Positions 42,188 through 52,171 are shown, numbered from the stretch's first letter. The stretch is DNA of 64,000 bases from Sphingobacterium sp. ML3W (GCF_029542085.1 NZ_CP107036.1:1-64000), one strand, 5' to 3'. The notes: generated by a model not told the origin, from the sequence alone. A program made the numbers and translations.

Positions 42188-43846
42188 ATGAAAGCAGAAA
42201 AATACAGCTATCGAAAAAATTACGGATTATTGTTGATGTTTTTTATCGTCATCAGTGGCCTTTATATTTTTGCGCTTTTTCTATCTAGAAACTATACTGA
42301 ATCACATATAAAAAATGAATTTACGAATAGAAAATCTGAAATTTTTGATCAGACGCTGATTCCTTTTAATGACTTTTTTCAAAATAGAATCCCCGAGGTG
42401 TCTTTTTACCAAGGTTTCCTAGACTCTGTACAAGCGGGAAAATACGCATATAGTATTTTAAGTTCTTATCCTTTTGTACGGGAAATAGGTTTTTTTGATC
42501 TGCAATTCAATAATGATCATAATCTGAACTATGGTTTTATTGTTAATAACCTGCGGATTCAACCCAAAACTATTACCTTTTTTACGGTATCCCGATCGGG
42601 ACTGAATAAAAATACAATTCTCGATCGTGCTCAAATGGGGCTGCATTCTGAGGAAATTAATAATATAGGGGTTAAACTTGCTACTTATATTGATAAGCTG
42701 CAAGCGAATGCGAAGCTTTCTGATAAGGATATTTTAAAGGTATTTTATACGATCAGGCCGGGGCAGATTACGTATTTAAATATACCGAGGGTTAATGATC
42801 TGATTGTTTATAAATCCATTATGGAAGGGAATCTGGACCATACTGTCGGCTATGAACAGGATATGTTCAACTTTCAGATTGACCCAATGTATTTGGAGGT
42901 GAAAAATAGTTATACAAATCTTTACGAAAAGGTAGCGATTGTTCCATTGGTTGGCGCGCCAATTACACCTGAGGACGATGAAATTTCAACAGAAATGCCA
43001 TTACCGGGAGCTTTGGCTGATTATAAATTGCTTTTCAGATCGAGTAAAAGTTTTCTTTCGGAAGAAATAAATCGTAGTTTTTGGCCTGTATTAGGTGGTA
43101 TTTCATTGATTTACATTATTTTAATAGCAATTCTATATTTAATTTATAGAAATTTAGAAATTAACGGGAGACTTTTTAAATTGCAATATGATTTTATCAA
43201 CAATTTGACACACGAGTTTAAGACACCTGTTAGTGTAATAAAAATTGCGGGAAATAATATTAAGAGTGCGCAAGTACTTTCCGATGACGAAAGAAAAATG
43301 TATGGTAATATATTAGATCAGGAAGCTGATCGACTCAATAATTTAATGAATAAATTATTGTCTTTTAGCCAGATTGAAAATAAAACCATTAAATTAAACA
43401 AAGAAGAGGTGGATCTAGAGGAATTTACCGAAAATCTGGTTGCTTCTTCAAGAATAAAATATGCTGACTTTAAAATTAGCACAAAAATTGATGTAAGAAC
43501 ATCGATGCTGGCAGATCCAGTGTTATTGAGTAGTGTATTTCAAAACATGATAGACAATGCCTATAAGTATTCGAAAGCGGGGCATAAAATCTTGGATATT
43601 ACGATACAACAAAATAAGAAGAATTTTGTTATCACTTTTAAGGACGAAGGGATTGGGATAGAGAAGGCGGAGTTTAACAATATCTTCAAAAAGTTTTATA
43701 GAATAAAAAGTCAATATAATCAGCAAGGAAGTATTGGTTTAGGTTTGGCTTTCTGTAAGGAAATCACTGAGTTTATAGGTGGGGACATTACAGTCAAAAG
43801 TCAATTGGGGCAAGGCACTACCTTTACGTTGGTATTTCCGGTTTAA
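42188..43846 (+). CDS. Sensor histidine kinase
   Basis: The protein has 552 residues. TM1 is at about 14-34 (GLLLMFFIVISGLYIFALF) and TM2 at about 300-320 (WPVLGGISLIYIILIAILY), with a large periplasmic sensor region between. The HisKA box is NLTHEFKTPVSVIKIAGNNI. The ATPase part has NMIDNAYKYSKAG (N), DEGIGIEKAE (G1) and GSIGLGLAFCKEI (G2). It has no HAMP domain. It pairs with the response regulator 101 bases downstream. The input signal is unknown. Confidence 0.93.
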   Translation: MKAEKYSYRKNYGLLLMFFIVISGLYIFALFLSRNYTESHIKNEFTNRKSEIFDQTLIPFNDFFQNRIPEVSFYQGFLDSVQAGKYAYSILSSYPFVREIGFFDLQFNNDHNLNYGFIVNNLRIQPKTITFFTVSRSGLNKNTILDRAQMGLHSEEINNIGVKLATYIDKLQANAKLSDKDILKVFYTIRPGQITYLNIPRVNDLIVYKSIMEGNLDHTVGYEQDMFNFQIDPMYLEVKNSYTNLYEKVAIVPLVGAPITPEDDEISTEMPLPGALADYKLLFRSSKSFLSEEINRSFWPVLGGISLIYIILIAILYLIYRNLEINGRLFKLQYDFINNLTHEFKTPVSVIKIAGNNIKSAQVLSDDERKMYGNILDQEADRLNNLMNKLLSFSQIENKTIKLNKEEVDLEEFTENLVASSRIKYADFKISTKIDVRTSMLADPVLLSSVFQNMIDNAYKYSKAGHKILDITIQQNKKNFVITFKDEGIGIEKAEFNNIFKKFYRIKSQYNQQGSIGLGLAFCKEITEFIGGDITVKSQLGQGTTFTLVFPV

Positions 43847-43947
43847 AAATAAATTTAAATATGAAATATCCATGTTTAGAAAGCATGAATACTTGTGATA
43901 ATAAACTGGATATTCCATAAGACATTTAAAAGACAAATTATTTACTT

Positions 43948-44646
43948 ATGAATAAAGACATCACTGTTGCTGTTATTGAAGATGATGAGAACTTACGTTT
44001 CTTGGTAAAACATCGATTAGAATCTGAAGGCTATCAAGTCATCCAAAGCGGAAATGGGAATGAAGCAGAAAGTTTAATCTTGGAAAAGAGACCCGATGTG
44101 GTCCTGTTAGATTGGATGCTCCCTGGAAAAGAAGGTAACGAGATCTGCGAAGATGTCCGTAAAGCAGGATTTGAGAATATCATTATTATGATGACTGCTA
44201 AATCCCAGGATGTGGACAAGATTGAGGCTTATAGCTTTGGTGTGACGGACTATATTAGTAAGCCGTTCAATATGGACGTGTTGATTGCTATGATAGATAA
44301 TAAGGTGAAGTTTTTTCTACCTAAAAATAGTCCAGAGATCTACAAGTTTGGGCAGACGGAGCACCATCCAAATATCCATTCATTAATACGTGACGGTAAA
44401 AAGGTTGAGCTAACTATTCTGGAAAACAGGATTTTATTGCATTTTCTTCAAAATTTGGGCCGGGAGATCACGCGTGAGGAGTTGATGGAAGTGGTATGGG
44501 GCTATAGTTCAAATGTAAATACACGGACGTTGGATATGCATGTTGTGCGTCTGCGAAAAAAGATCGAAACAAACCCCGACAAACCGCATTATCTGCAAAC
44601 CGTGAGGGGGTTGGGTTATAAATTTGTTGACGAAGAGGAGATTTGA
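43948..44646 (+). CDS. OmpR-family response regulator
   Basis: The protein has 232 residues. The receiver has the acidic pair EDDEN, the phosphoacceptor Asp in VVLLDWMLPGKEG and the Lys in YISKPFNMDVL. The C-terminal winged helix has LEVVWG-like ELMEVVWGYSSN and VRLRKKIETNPDKPHYLQTV. It is the partner of the upstream kinase. It acts on promoters bound as tandem repeats, unknown here. Confidence 0.93.
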   Translation: MNKDITVAVIEDDENLRFLVKHRLESEGYQVIQSGNGNEAESLILEKRPDVVLLDWMLPGKEGNEICEDVRKAGFENIIIMMTAKSQDVDKIEAYSFGVTDYISKPFNMDVLIAMIDNKVKFFLPKNSPEIYKFGQTEHHPNIHSLIRDGKKVELTILENRILLHFLQNLGREITREELMEVVWGYSSNVNTRTLDMHVVRLRKKIETNPDKPHYLQTVRGLGYKFVDEEEI

Positions 44647-44710
44647 TTATATTTGATGGATAAGAATTTGTTTTGTTGAAAACAATTATTATCTTCGTAT
44701 AGATTGAAAG

Positions 44711-44757
44711 CAAGACCATGTTACCCGACGAGGGTAATATGGTCTTGTTTCTTTTTT
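44711..44757 (+). terminator. Strong rho-independent terminator
   Basis: CAAGACCATGTTACCC and GGGTAATATGGTCTTG form a 16-bp stem with one mismatch around a 5-base loop, followed by TTTCTTTTTT. It closes the two-component operon before greA. Confidence 0.92.
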
Positions 44758-44789
44758 AAAATGTAGAAAATAAGAAAAAAGATAAAATT

Positions 44790-45263
44790 ATGGCAGAAGT
44801 AACTTATTTTACGGAAGAAGGATTGCGTAAGCTGAAAGAGGAATTAGCTTATCTGAAGACGGAAGGAAGATCTAAAATTGCCAATGCTATTGCAGAGGCT
44901 AGGGACAAAGGTGATTTGTCTGAAAATGCAGAGTATGATGCTGCTAAAGAAGCTCAAGGGCTTCATGAAGCTAAAATTGCCAATTTGGAAAACACGTTGG
45001 CTACAGCTCGATTGATTGATGAATCCAAGTTGGACACATCGAAGGTATTGGCATTGTCAATTGTTAAGATCAAAAATAAAAAGAATGGAGCTGTGATGAC
45101 TTACCAATTGGTTGCCGAATCAGAGGCTGACCTCAAGTCTGGTAAGATTTCCGTTAAATCTCCTATTGCTCAAGGGTTATTGGGTAAATCGAAAGGTGAT
45201 ACTGCAGAAATTGAAGTGCCTGCAGGTAAGATCGAATTTGAAATTGTAGAAATTTCGAGATAA
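44790..45263 (+). CDS. greA: Transcription elongation factor GreA
   Basis: The protein has 157 residues, the family length. The N-terminal coiled coil (LRKLKEELAYLKTEGRSKIA, EARDKGDLSENAEYDAAKEA) carries the acidic tip DLSENAEYDAAK that stimulates RNA cleavage by stalled RNA polymerase. The C-terminal FKBP-like domain ends with SPIAQGLLGKSKGDTAEIEV. The HIT gene is further downstream. Confidence 0.97.
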   Translation: MAEVTYFTEEGLRKLKEELAYLKTEGRSKIANAIAEARDKGDLSENAEYDAAKEAQGLHEAKIANLENTLATARLIDESKLDTSKVLALSIVKIKNKKNGAVMTYQLVAESEADLKSGKISVKSPIAQGLLGKSKGDTAEIEVPAGKIEFEIVEISR

Positions 45264-45324
45264 TATATGTCGGTTATGTGCGGTACGCCATAACCGCACA
45301 TCCACAAATTAACTTTATATTAAG

Positions 45325-45356
45325 AAGGTCGGGTTCTAGCAATCGCGACCTTTTTT
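45325..45356 (+). terminator. Terminator after greA
   Basis: AAGGTCG and CGACCTT pair around a short loop followed by TTTTTT. A further hairpin, ATGTGCGGT with ACCGCACAT, lies upstream at about 45276-45300. Confidence 0.8.
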
Positions 45357-45549
45357 GTTTATATTTGTTGTGAACGTCATATTTAATGTTACTTATGGTC
45401 GTTTTTTATCAAATGTATTTAGATAGTAAATATTAGACATTAGACTTTCCTTCTGCAAGCCCATGGCTGGCACAACTGAAGTCTCAATACGTAATACTAA
45501 TATCTCAATACTTTATTACAAAAAAGAGTTTATTCCAATATAGAATAAT

Positions 45550-45966
45550 ATGTCAACAATTTTTTCAAAAATCGTTGCTGGTGAGATTCCAGCTTACAAA
45601 GTTGCGGAGAGTAATGATTTTCTTGCTTTTTTGGATATCAGTCCTTTGGCGAAAGGTCATGTTTTGGTGATACCTAAGAAAGAAACAGATTATATTTTCG
45701 ATATTGAAGATGATGAGTACATGGCACTTTGGGTATTTGCAAAAATCGTTGCGCAGGGGATAAAAAAAGTAATTCCATGTGTTAAAGTTGGCGTGGCTGT
45801 TGTGGGATTGGAAGTTGCGCATGCACATATCCATCTTGTTCCGATCAATAAAATAAGTGACCTAAATTTTGCTGGGCCTAAGTTAAGTCTAGATGAAGAT
45901 GAGCTTCATCAGATTGCTGAAACAATACGGGAGTCCATTATCAGCATAACTGCACAAAATCAATAA
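45550..45966 (+). CDS. HIT-family nucleotide hydrolase/transferase
   Basis: The protein has 138 residues. The histidine triad is AHAHIHLVP near residue 95; other family marks are FSKIVAGEIPAYKVAES and DISPLAKGHVLVIPKKE. HIT proteins hydrolyse or transfer nucleoside phosphates (Hint-type). The exact substrate is unknown. It follows greA, an association common in Bacteroidetes. Confidence 0.95.
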   Translation: MSTIFSKIVAGEIPAYKVAESNDFLAFLDISPLAKGHVLVIPKKETDYIFDIEDDEYMALWVFAKIVAQGIKKVIPCVKVGVAVVGLEVAHAHIHLVPINKISDLNFAGPKLSLDEDELHQIAETIRESIISITAQNQ

Positions 45967-46106
45967 CAAGATTATATTACACTTGATTTACTTTCGTTTT
46001 TTAGAAGAATACTATATTTGTACTTTGTTGTTTTAAAATTATACAGGGATAAAAGTAGATTTGGATTCTAAAATGAAGAAAACAACATTGATTTTTACTG
46101 AAAGTT

Positions 46107-46757
46107 ATGCATGAACTTTTGTTGTCATTTCAACAACTAATGAATCCCGAAGAGCTCTTAAGTTCAGGTGGTTTTTATTTAGTTATTTTAATCGTATTTG
46201 CCGAAACAGGTCTGTTTTTTGGTTTTTTTCTACCCGGCGATTACTTATTATTTTTAGCGGGATTGTTTTGTGCACTCAATAAGATCGACGTGAGTATTTA
46301 TACACTTTGTTTGGGCTTGTTGGGAGCAGGAATATTGGGCAATTTTACAGGTTATTGGTTCGGTTATCGAGCCGGTCCCATGTTATTTAAGCGAAAGGAT
46401 AGTATTATCTTTAAGCGGAAATATGTGGTGATGGCGGAAGAATTTTACCATAAATATGGGGGAACCGCATTAATTATAGGTAGATTTGTTCCAATAGTTC
46501 GTACTTTTGCTCCTATCTTTGCGGGTGTTGTAAAATTAGATTTCAAAAAATTCGTCTTATATAACATCAGTGGAGCTTTAATATGGGTCATGGTATTGAC
46601 TCTTTCCGGTTATTTCTTGGGGATAGAATTCCCATGGATTATCCATTATGTCGAATATGTTGTCGTTGGGATGATCGTGGTCGCATTTTTGCCTATTGCA
46701 ATTACTTTGCTTAAAAAGCGAATAAAAGACAAAAGAAACAAACAAAATATACAGTAA
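46107..46757 (+). CDS. DedA-family membrane protein
   Basis: The protein has 216 residues with about five membrane segments. The DedA/SNARE-associated signature includes AETGLFFGFFLPGDYLLFLA and GRFVPIVRTFAPIFAGVVKL. Family members move or flip lipids across the inner membrane and support proton gradient and cell division. It heads the run DedA-ppa-CNNM-rsmE with 8- to 18-base spacers. Two TAnnTTTG boxes, TATATTTG (46013-46020) and TAGATTTG (46056-46063), precede it. Confidence 0.93.
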   Translation: MHELLLSFQQLMNPEELLSSGGFYLVILIVFAETGLFFGFFLPGDYLLFLAGLFCALNKIDVSIYTLCLGLLGAGILGNFTGYWFGYRAGPMLFKRKDSIIFKRKYVVMAEEFYHKYGGTALIIGRFVPIVRTFAPIFAGVVKLDFKKFVLYNISGALIWVMVLTLSGYFLGIEFPWIIHYVEYVVVGMIVVAFLPIAITLLKKRIKDKRNKQNIQ

Positions 46758-46765
46758 AATAAAAA

Positions 46766-47308
46766 ATGAGTAAACAAAACCCTTGGCACATGGTTTCTCC
46801 AGGTGAGAATGTGCCAAATGCCGTAAACGCTATCATTGAGATTACAAACGGATCCAAAGGAAAGTATGAATTAGACAAAGAAACAGGTTTGTTGCTTTTG
46901 GATAGAGTAATGAGTTCATCTGTTGTCTATCCAGCCAATTATGGTTTTATTCCACAAACTTATTGCGACGACAAAGATCCTTTGGATATTTTGGTGATCT
47001 GTTCGGTTGATATCTTACCTTTAACATTGGTGGAAGCGCAAGTTATTGGTGTAATGAATATGGTTGATGGTGGTGAGCAAGATGATAAAATCATAGCTGT
47101 TGCCAAAAATGATCCTGTATTCAATTACATTAAAGACATTGATCAATTGCCGCCACACACGATGAAGGAAATTGTACAATTCTTTGAAAGCTACAAAGCT
47201 TTAGAAAAGAAACAGGTCATAGTAGAAGGGGTGAAAGGACGTGAAGAAGCACAAAGAATCTTGATAGAGGCTATTGAGTTGTACAAAACAGAATTTGTTA
47301 ACAAATAA
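46766..47308 (+). CDS. ppa: Family I inorganic pyrophosphatase
   Basis: The protein has 180 residues. Active-site segments are visible: KYELDKETGLLLLDRVMSSS, NYGFIPQTYCDDKDPLD, VIGVMNMVDGGEQDDKIIAV and KDIDQLPPHTMKEIVQFFES. The Asp cluster (CDDKDPLD and GEQDDK) binds the magnesium ions. It hydrolyses pyrophosphate from biosynthesis to drive those reactions. Housekeeping gene. Confidence 0.97.
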   Translation: MSKQNPWHMVSPGENVPNAVNAIIEITNGSKGKYELDKETGLLLLDRVMSSSVVYPANYGFIPQTYCDDKDPLDILVICSVDILPLTLVEAQVIGVMNMVDGGEQDDKIIAVAKNDPVFNYIKDIDQLPPHTMKEIVQFFESYKALEKKQVIVEGVKGREEAQRILIEAIELYKTEFVNK

Positions 47309-47316
47309 CCCCAAGC

Positions 47317-48630
47317 ATGGCGCTCGATATTTTTGTGACATTGTTTTTAGTACTGGCCAACGGTTTTTTCGTTGCCGCTGAGTTTGCTATTGTCAAAGTC
47401 CGAATCTCCCAAATTGAAGTTCAGGCGAAAACAGGCAGTAAAGTTGCGACAATTGCCAAAAGTATAACGGAGCATTTGGATGGTTATTTAGCCGCTACAC
47501 AATTGGGTATTACACTTTCTTCCCTGGCCCTAGGTTGGGTAGGAGAAGCTGTAATGACCCAGATTGTGCAGGGGGCATTAGGTTTCTTTGGTGTTGAATT
47601 GACCGGTACGATAGCGACCAAGGCAGGACATGTGCTGGCATTTGCGATCATTACCGTACTACATATTGTCTTTGGTGAGCTAGCTCCCAAGTCAATTGCC
47701 ATTCAAAAACCTGTTGCAACAACGATGAAGATTGCGGTTCCCCTGCAATTTTTCTACTTTATCTTTAGACCTTTTATTTGGATCCTAAATGGTTTTGCTA
47801 ATTTTCTGCTTAAAATTTTAGGATTTGAAGTAACGAAAGGTGAATCTGCCCATTCTTCTGAGGAATTACAATACCTCTTGGATAAAGGAAAAGAATCCGG
47901 AGCATTGGATATTTCTGAACATGAATTGATCAAAAACGTCTTCGATTTTAACGAACGTATCGTCAAGAATATTATGGTACCAAGGACAAAAATTGTCGCG
48001 GTCGAAATAACAGCAGACGCTTCAGAATTGATTGAAACCATGACGGAGGAGGGGTATTCACGTCTTCCAATCTACGAAGATAACATTGATCAAATTGTTG
48101 GTATTGTCCATACCAAGGACATCCTTCCACTTTTGGCAAAAGGCAAAGAAGTGGTGATGAGAAATATCATGCGTAAACCTTACTTTATTCCTGAAACCAA
48201 AAAAATCAATGATCTGATGGCCGAGTTTCAGCAACGACGCCTTCAATTGGCTATTGTACTCGATGAATTTGGAGGTACAGCAGGGATGGCTACCTTGGAG
48301 GATATTGTGGAGGAGTTGGTAGGTGAAATCCAAGATGAGTATGATGAGGAAACACCAGTCGTTGAACGTATATCTGAAACAGAGTATATGGTGGATGCGG
48401 GAGCTAGCATTCATGATGTGAATGAGTTTCTCCCCATTGAATTACCAGCAAGCCAGGATTACGATACAATGGCAGGATTGGTAAGTGAAATCTTTGATAA
48501 AATTCCTGAAGTAGGTGAGCGGAAGAAAGAATATGGTTATGTATTTACAATTATCCGCAAAGCCCAACAGAATATTGAATTTGTCAAACTGGAATTGGTT
48601 GAGTCTGCTGATGACGATGTAGCGGAATAA
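47317..48630 (+). CDS. CNNM/CorC-type transporter protein with CBS domains
   Basis: The protein has 437 residues. The N-terminal DUF21 (CNNM) membrane domain has FLVLANGFFVAAEFAIVKVR, a middle pair of CBS domains (MVPRTKIVAVEITADASELI, EGYSRLPIYEDNIDQIVGIV) and a C-terminal CorC_HlyC domain (LEDIVEELVGEIQDEYDEE, VDAGASIHDVNEFLPIELP). Members export magnesium or cobalt or regulate such transport. It is often labelled hemolysin, but that function is not supported for this class. Confidence 0.93.
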   Translation: MALDIFVTLFLVLANGFFVAAEFAIVKVRISQIEVQAKTGSKVATIAKSITEHLDGYLAATQLGITLSSLALGWVGEAVMTQIVQGALGFFGVELTGTIATKAGHVLAFAIITVLHIVFGELAPKSIAIQKPVATTMKIAVPLQFFYFIFRPFIWILNGFANFLLKILGFEVTKGESAHSSEELQYLLDKGKESGALDISEHELIKNVFDFNERIVKNIMVPRTKIVAVEITADASELIETMTEEGYSRLPIYEDNIDQIVGIVHTKDILPLLAKGKEVVMRNIMRKPYFIPETKKINDLMAEFQQRRLQLAIVLDEFGGTAGMATLEDIVEELVGEIQDEYDEETPVVERISETEYMVDAGASIHDVNEFLPIELPASQDYDTMAGLVSEIFDKIPEVGERKKEYGYVFTIIRKAQQNIEFVKLELVESADDDVAE

Positions 48631-48648
48631 GACCACAATGAACAGTAC

Positions 48649-49362
48649 ATGCAGTTATTTTTTACACCGGAATTAAGTCCTTCTTTAGAAAATTTTATCC
48701 TCTCTGAGGAAGAAAGCAAGCATGCGGTTCGTGTGCTTCGTATGAATACGGGGGATCGTTTATATTTAATTGATGGTCGGGGCGGCCTGTACGAAGCTGA
48801 GATTATAGATCCACATCCGAAACGTACTGTACTTCGCATTTTAAGTGTCAAAGAGAACTACCAACAGCCAAACTATCATTTGCATATTGCTGTTGGACCG
48901 ACCAAGAATATAGATCGTATCGAGTGGTTTTTGGAGAAAGCTACCGAGGTAGGGATTCAAGAGATTACACCTATTATCTGTGAACATTCAGAACGCAAGG
49001 AAGTAAAGTTGGACCGCTTGAATAAAGTCATTGTATCAGCCATGAAACAGTCTTTAAAAGCGTATTTACCTCAATTGAATCCCGCTGTATCGTTTAAACA
49101 GTTTATAAAGGATATTCCAAAGGATGGTACCCAAAAGGCAATTGCACACTGTGTCGATTCCGATAAGAAGTATTTGAACCAAATATTTGAACCTGGACAG
49201 CACTATATTATTTTGATAGGCCCAGAAGGAGATTTTTCAGCAGAGGAAATTGATTTAGCCTTAGCATCTGGCTTTCTACCTGTATCGCTCGGAGACGCAC
49301 GTTTGCGCACAGAAACAGCGGCTTTGGCAGCTTGCCTCGAAACCTCACTAATCAATAGATAA
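48649..49362 (+). CDS. rsmE: 16S rRNA (uracil1498-N3)-methyltransferase
   Basis: The protein has 237 residues. A small PUA-like N-terminal domain (SEEESKHAVRVLRMNTGDRL) is followed by a SPOUT fold with the knot motifs IGPEGDFSAEEIDLALASGF and LGDARLRTETAALAACLE. It methylates U1498 in helix 44 of 16S rRNA. Last gene of the DedA-to-rsmE run. Confidence 0.95.
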   Translation: MQLFFTPELSPSLENFILSEEESKHAVRVLRMNTGDRLYLIDGRGGLYEAEIIDPHPKRTVLRILSVKENYQQPNYHLHIAVGPTKNIDRIEWFLEKATEVGIQEITPIICEHSERKEVKLDRLNKVIVSAMKQSLKAYLPQLNPAVSFKQFIKDIPKDGTQKAIAHCVDSDKKYLNQIFEPGQHYIILIGPEGDFSAEEIDLALASGFLPVSLGDARLRTETAALAACLETSLINR

Positions 49363-49441
49363 ATCTGTACGATAAAAGATCAATGTGAATCTAATCTATT
49401 TCGGATAGATGAGATCCAACATTGATTAAATGCTATTTCTA

Positions 49442-49915
49442 TTATTTTGCGAGCTCAGCATCTATGATCTGGATTTCGGAGTTTCCTTTAAGAGGATCCT
49501 TTGTAAAAATCATCTTTCCTTTTAGTTTGATAGGATCTTCAGAAAATTTAATTGCCCCACCCTTTAAGGTTACTTCTACCATAGGCGGGATCCCGTTTGA
49601 GCCACAAAATTGACATTGCATAACAGGTAGGACAGACATCATAAAGTTTTTGTGATTACGTCCACTATGTAGCGGGACCATATAACCCGGTAATTCGACC
49701 ACCTTGTTTTCAAGCGCTTTGAGCTCTTTCGGATAAAAGGGAGTATAGACCTTTTTTGCTCCGTTATAGGTTACTTTGTAAGCCATTTTATCAATAGCAT
49801 CCCATGTTTTGTTCATCATGGGCGTATGATCAGGTACATCGGGATTATTACCGATCTGTGCCTGTGCTTGTATAAAGAAGCATATAAATGCAAATGCTGT
49901 AATAATTTGTTTCAT
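49442..49915 (-). CDS. DUF3299-like secreted protein
   Basis: The protein has 157 residues with signal peptide (IITAFAFICFFIQAQAQ). The body contains ALENKVVELPGYMVPLHSGR, then MQCQFCGSNGIPPMVEVTLK with a Cys pair, the arrangement of DUF3299-type periplasmic proteins. It follows a histidine-rich permease and an ATPase in the same direction. In proteobacteria DUF3299 genes occur beside zinc-regulated ABC systems, so a metal-binding or metal-handling role is a fair guess. Confidence 0.75.
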   Translation of the reverse strand: MKQIITAFAFICFFIQAQAQIGNNPDVPDHTPMMNKTWDAIDKMAYKVTYNGAKKVYTPFYPKELKALENKVVELPGYMVPLHSGRNHKNFMMSVLPVMQCQFCGSNGIPPMVEVTLKGGAIKFSEDPIKLKGKMIFTKDPLKGNSEIQIIDAELAK

Positions 49916-50038
49916 TATTTTAGTATTGAGTATATATCGTATTGAGTATTGAGATTTTGGTGATGCAAATCTGAGATTTACCTCGTATATGTTATTCTTA
50001 CGCTTTTATCCCAATTGCCCATTTATTCTATTTTTAAC

Positions 50039-51436
50039 CTATTTGTTCGATAAAGTTCCTGATATACTTGTCTTATACGCCTTGATTGCAGGAATTAGAG
50101 CTGCTAGAACGCCAATGAGACAAGCTACTAACAAAAATACCAATTCTTTTGGATGTAGCTTAAAAGCTTCGATAAAATCCGCACTCTGGCTTGTTTGATT
50201 GCTGATATAATATAATGCCAAATGTGTCAATAGCAAACCTATCAGTCCACCGACAATTGTTATGGTCAAGCCTTCGAGCAGGACAATATTGAATAATTTC
50301 CCCTTAGAGGCACCTAGCGTGCGCATAATAGCAAGATCATATTTGCGTTGTTTCAGTGCATTATAGAGATTAATAAATACGCTCAGCCCTGCAATTAACA
50401 TAATAACATAGGCAAGGATGGCTAATGAATCTATTCCTACACCTAGGAGTGAAAACAGACGTGTACTTTCCATTGCTGGAGAAGCAGCTTGCATATCTGT
50501 TTGTTGATCGATCATTTTGGGTAGTATACCAATAGCAGCAGGTGACTGATATTTTACTAAGATAGCGGTTATTTCCAATCCGTTTTGTTTCACCATATCG
50601 GCCCCGATAGATTTGACAAATACGCCTTCCTCTTCATGCTCATGGTCGTGATCCGAGTGATCGTGATGTTCTTTTGCTACTGTTGTTGTCTGAGCCGAAG
50701 AATTTTCCGTAAGGTCTTCGCCGTGGTGATGTTGGTGTGCTTTGACGGTCTCTTCTCTATCTTCTTCGCGCTCACGTTGTTCTTTCTGGGCTGGGGTTTC
50801 ATGGTCTTCATGCGCATGTGCGATGCCATGAACATACCAGACGCTCTCGAGGTTGGTCAATATGAGGTTGTCCGTTATGTTGTTATTTTGCTTTAGAATA
50901 CCGACGATCGTAAAAGGATGTTCGTCATGGCTATGACCATCTTTGCTCAGCCCATGAGAGCTGTTGATTTGGTCACCTAGTTTAAAGTGGTGTTTTTTTG
51001 CGACCTGCTCACCAATAACAACCTCAAAGTTTTTTTGCCAAATGCGGCCTTCGTTTATTTTAGTATCGTAAATCGTTAGAAAGGAAGAATCTGTCCCCAC
51101 AATACGGTGTCCTTTAAAATTATCGCCAAGGGATAACGGAACCGCCAATTGGACAAGCGGATTCTGGCGTAATGGTTCGAGTTCATCTAAGGGGATATTT
51201 CCTGTTGGATTGTCGATATGATATACGCTGGACAAGATCAATTGAAGTGGACTACCTTTGGCTCCGATGACAAGGTCAATGTTCTTACTGTTGTTGTCAA
51301 GTTGTTTTTCAAATGTTTCACCTGTGATAGAGAGCACAGCAAGTATGGAGATTCCAAAAGCTGTCAGTAAAATGCTCAAAAAGACAGAACCAAATTGTCT
51401 ACTTAAATTTTTCCAAACCAACTGTATCGTGTTCAT
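50039..51436 (-). CDS. FtsX/MacB-type ABC permease with histidine-rich periplasmic loop
   Basis: The protein has 465 residues. TM1 (residues about 17-38, SVFLSILLTAFGISILAVL) is followed by a MacB-type periplasmic domain and three C-terminal membrane segments (AILAYVIMLIAGLSVFINL, ITIVGGLIGLLLTHLALYY, ELVFLLVACLIGVLAALIP) of the FtsX kind. Two loop stretches are extremely His-rich: GLSKDGHSHDEHPF at about 160 and about residues 203-270 (HGIAHAHEDHE, AHQHHHGED, EHHDHSDHDHEHEEE), with many Asp and Glu. Such loops bind zinc or other divalent metals. ATPase lies upstream, DUF3299-like gene downstream. Confidence 0.88.
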   Translation of the reverse strand: MNTIQLVWKNLSRQFGSVFLSILLTAFGISILAVLSITGETFEKQLDNNSKNIDLVIGAKGSPLQLILSSVYHIDNPTGNIPLDELEPLRQNPLVQLAVPLSLGDNFKGHRIVGTDSSFLTIYDTKINEGRIWQKNFEVVIGEQVAKKHHFKLGDQINSSHGLSKDGHSHDEHPFTIVGILKQNNNITDNLILTNLESVWYVHGIAHAHEDHETPAQKEQREREEDREETVKAHQHHHGEDLTENSSAQTTTVAKEHHDHSDHDHEHEEEGVFVKSIGADMVKQNGLEITAILVKYQSPAAIGILPKMIDQQTDMQAASPAMESTRLFSLLGVGIDSLAILAYVIMLIAGLSVFINLYNALKQRKYDLAIMRTLGASKGKLFNIVLLEGLTITIVGGLIGLLLTHLALYYISNQTSQSADFIEAFKLHPKELVFLLVACLIGVLAALIPAIKAYKTSISGTLSNK

Positions 51437-51479
51437 AGCAAATGTTGAATAAAAAAGGGTGAATATGGGCTGTAAGCAA

Positions 51480-52121
51480 TTATTTTAAGAGATACATTTT
51501 TGAAAACTGATCCTTGATCCGTTTATCGTGTGTTGTGATCAACAACGTTGAGCCAGCGGTATCTGCGATGTCCAAAAGAAGTTCTAGTACGCGATTTGTA
51601 TTATTATCATCTAAAGCTGCTGTAGGTTCATCGGCAATGAGTAGGGCCGGTTTATTAATGACACTACGTGCAATCGCGGCACGTTGCAATTGACCACGGC
51701 TCAGTTCATTTGGATAGGCCGCGGTTTTGTGGTCCAACTGCAATTGTTTCAATACCTGATGAATCTCATCTACATTGACTTTTTTTCCAGCCAGCGACTG
51801 TGCTAATTTGATATTTTCTAGCAAAGTTAAATTTTTGAGAAGGTGAGCTTCCTGGAAGATAAACCCAATATATTGCGATCTGAACTTGTCTAGTTTACTA
51901 TTTGATAATAGGGCAAGATCTTGACCATTAATTTTAACATGACCAGTATCAGGTCGGGATAGGCCACCTAACATATTCAGTAAGGTTGTTTTACCTGTAC
52001 CTGAATCTCCTAATAGTAGTGTATGTTGTCCTTTCTCGATATGGATGTCAGGAAATTCGATGCTTTTTGCATTGGTATATCGGAATGTTAGCTGCTCAGT
52101 AGATACGATCGGATTGCTCAT
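51480..52121 (-). CDS. ABC transporter ATPase (MacB/LolD-type)
   Basis: The protein has 213 residues from the ATG at 52119-52121 (a TTG extension to 52148 is less likely). Walker A is LLGDSGTGKTTLLN, the signature is ELSRGQLQRAAIARSV and Walker B is LLIADEPTAALDD. The sequence type (FIFQEAHLLKNLTLLENIKL) is that of LolD/MacB-like ATPases working with FtsX-type permeases. It is the first gene of the leftward set, downstream of a Fur-like inverted repeat. Confidence 0.93.
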   Translation of the reverse strand: MSNPIVSTEQLTFRYTNAKSIEFPDIHIEKGQHTLLLGDSGTGKTTLLNMLGGLSRPDTGHVKINGQDLALLSNSKLDKFRSQYIGFIFQEAHLLKNLTLLENIKLAQSLAGKKVNVDEIHQVLKQLQLDHKTAAYPNELSRGQLQRAAIARSVINKPALLIADEPTAALDDNNTNRVLELLLDIADTAGSTLLITTHDKRIKDQFSKMYLLK

Positions 52122-52171
52122 ATGCTCAAAAATTGAAAATATATTCAAACTTAGAGAAATTGCTTTGCATA

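Noticed and set aside
50585..50896. Plus-strand ORF of 103 aa
   Set aside because: It is the antisense of the histidine-rich loop of the ABC permease, kept open by its codon bias.
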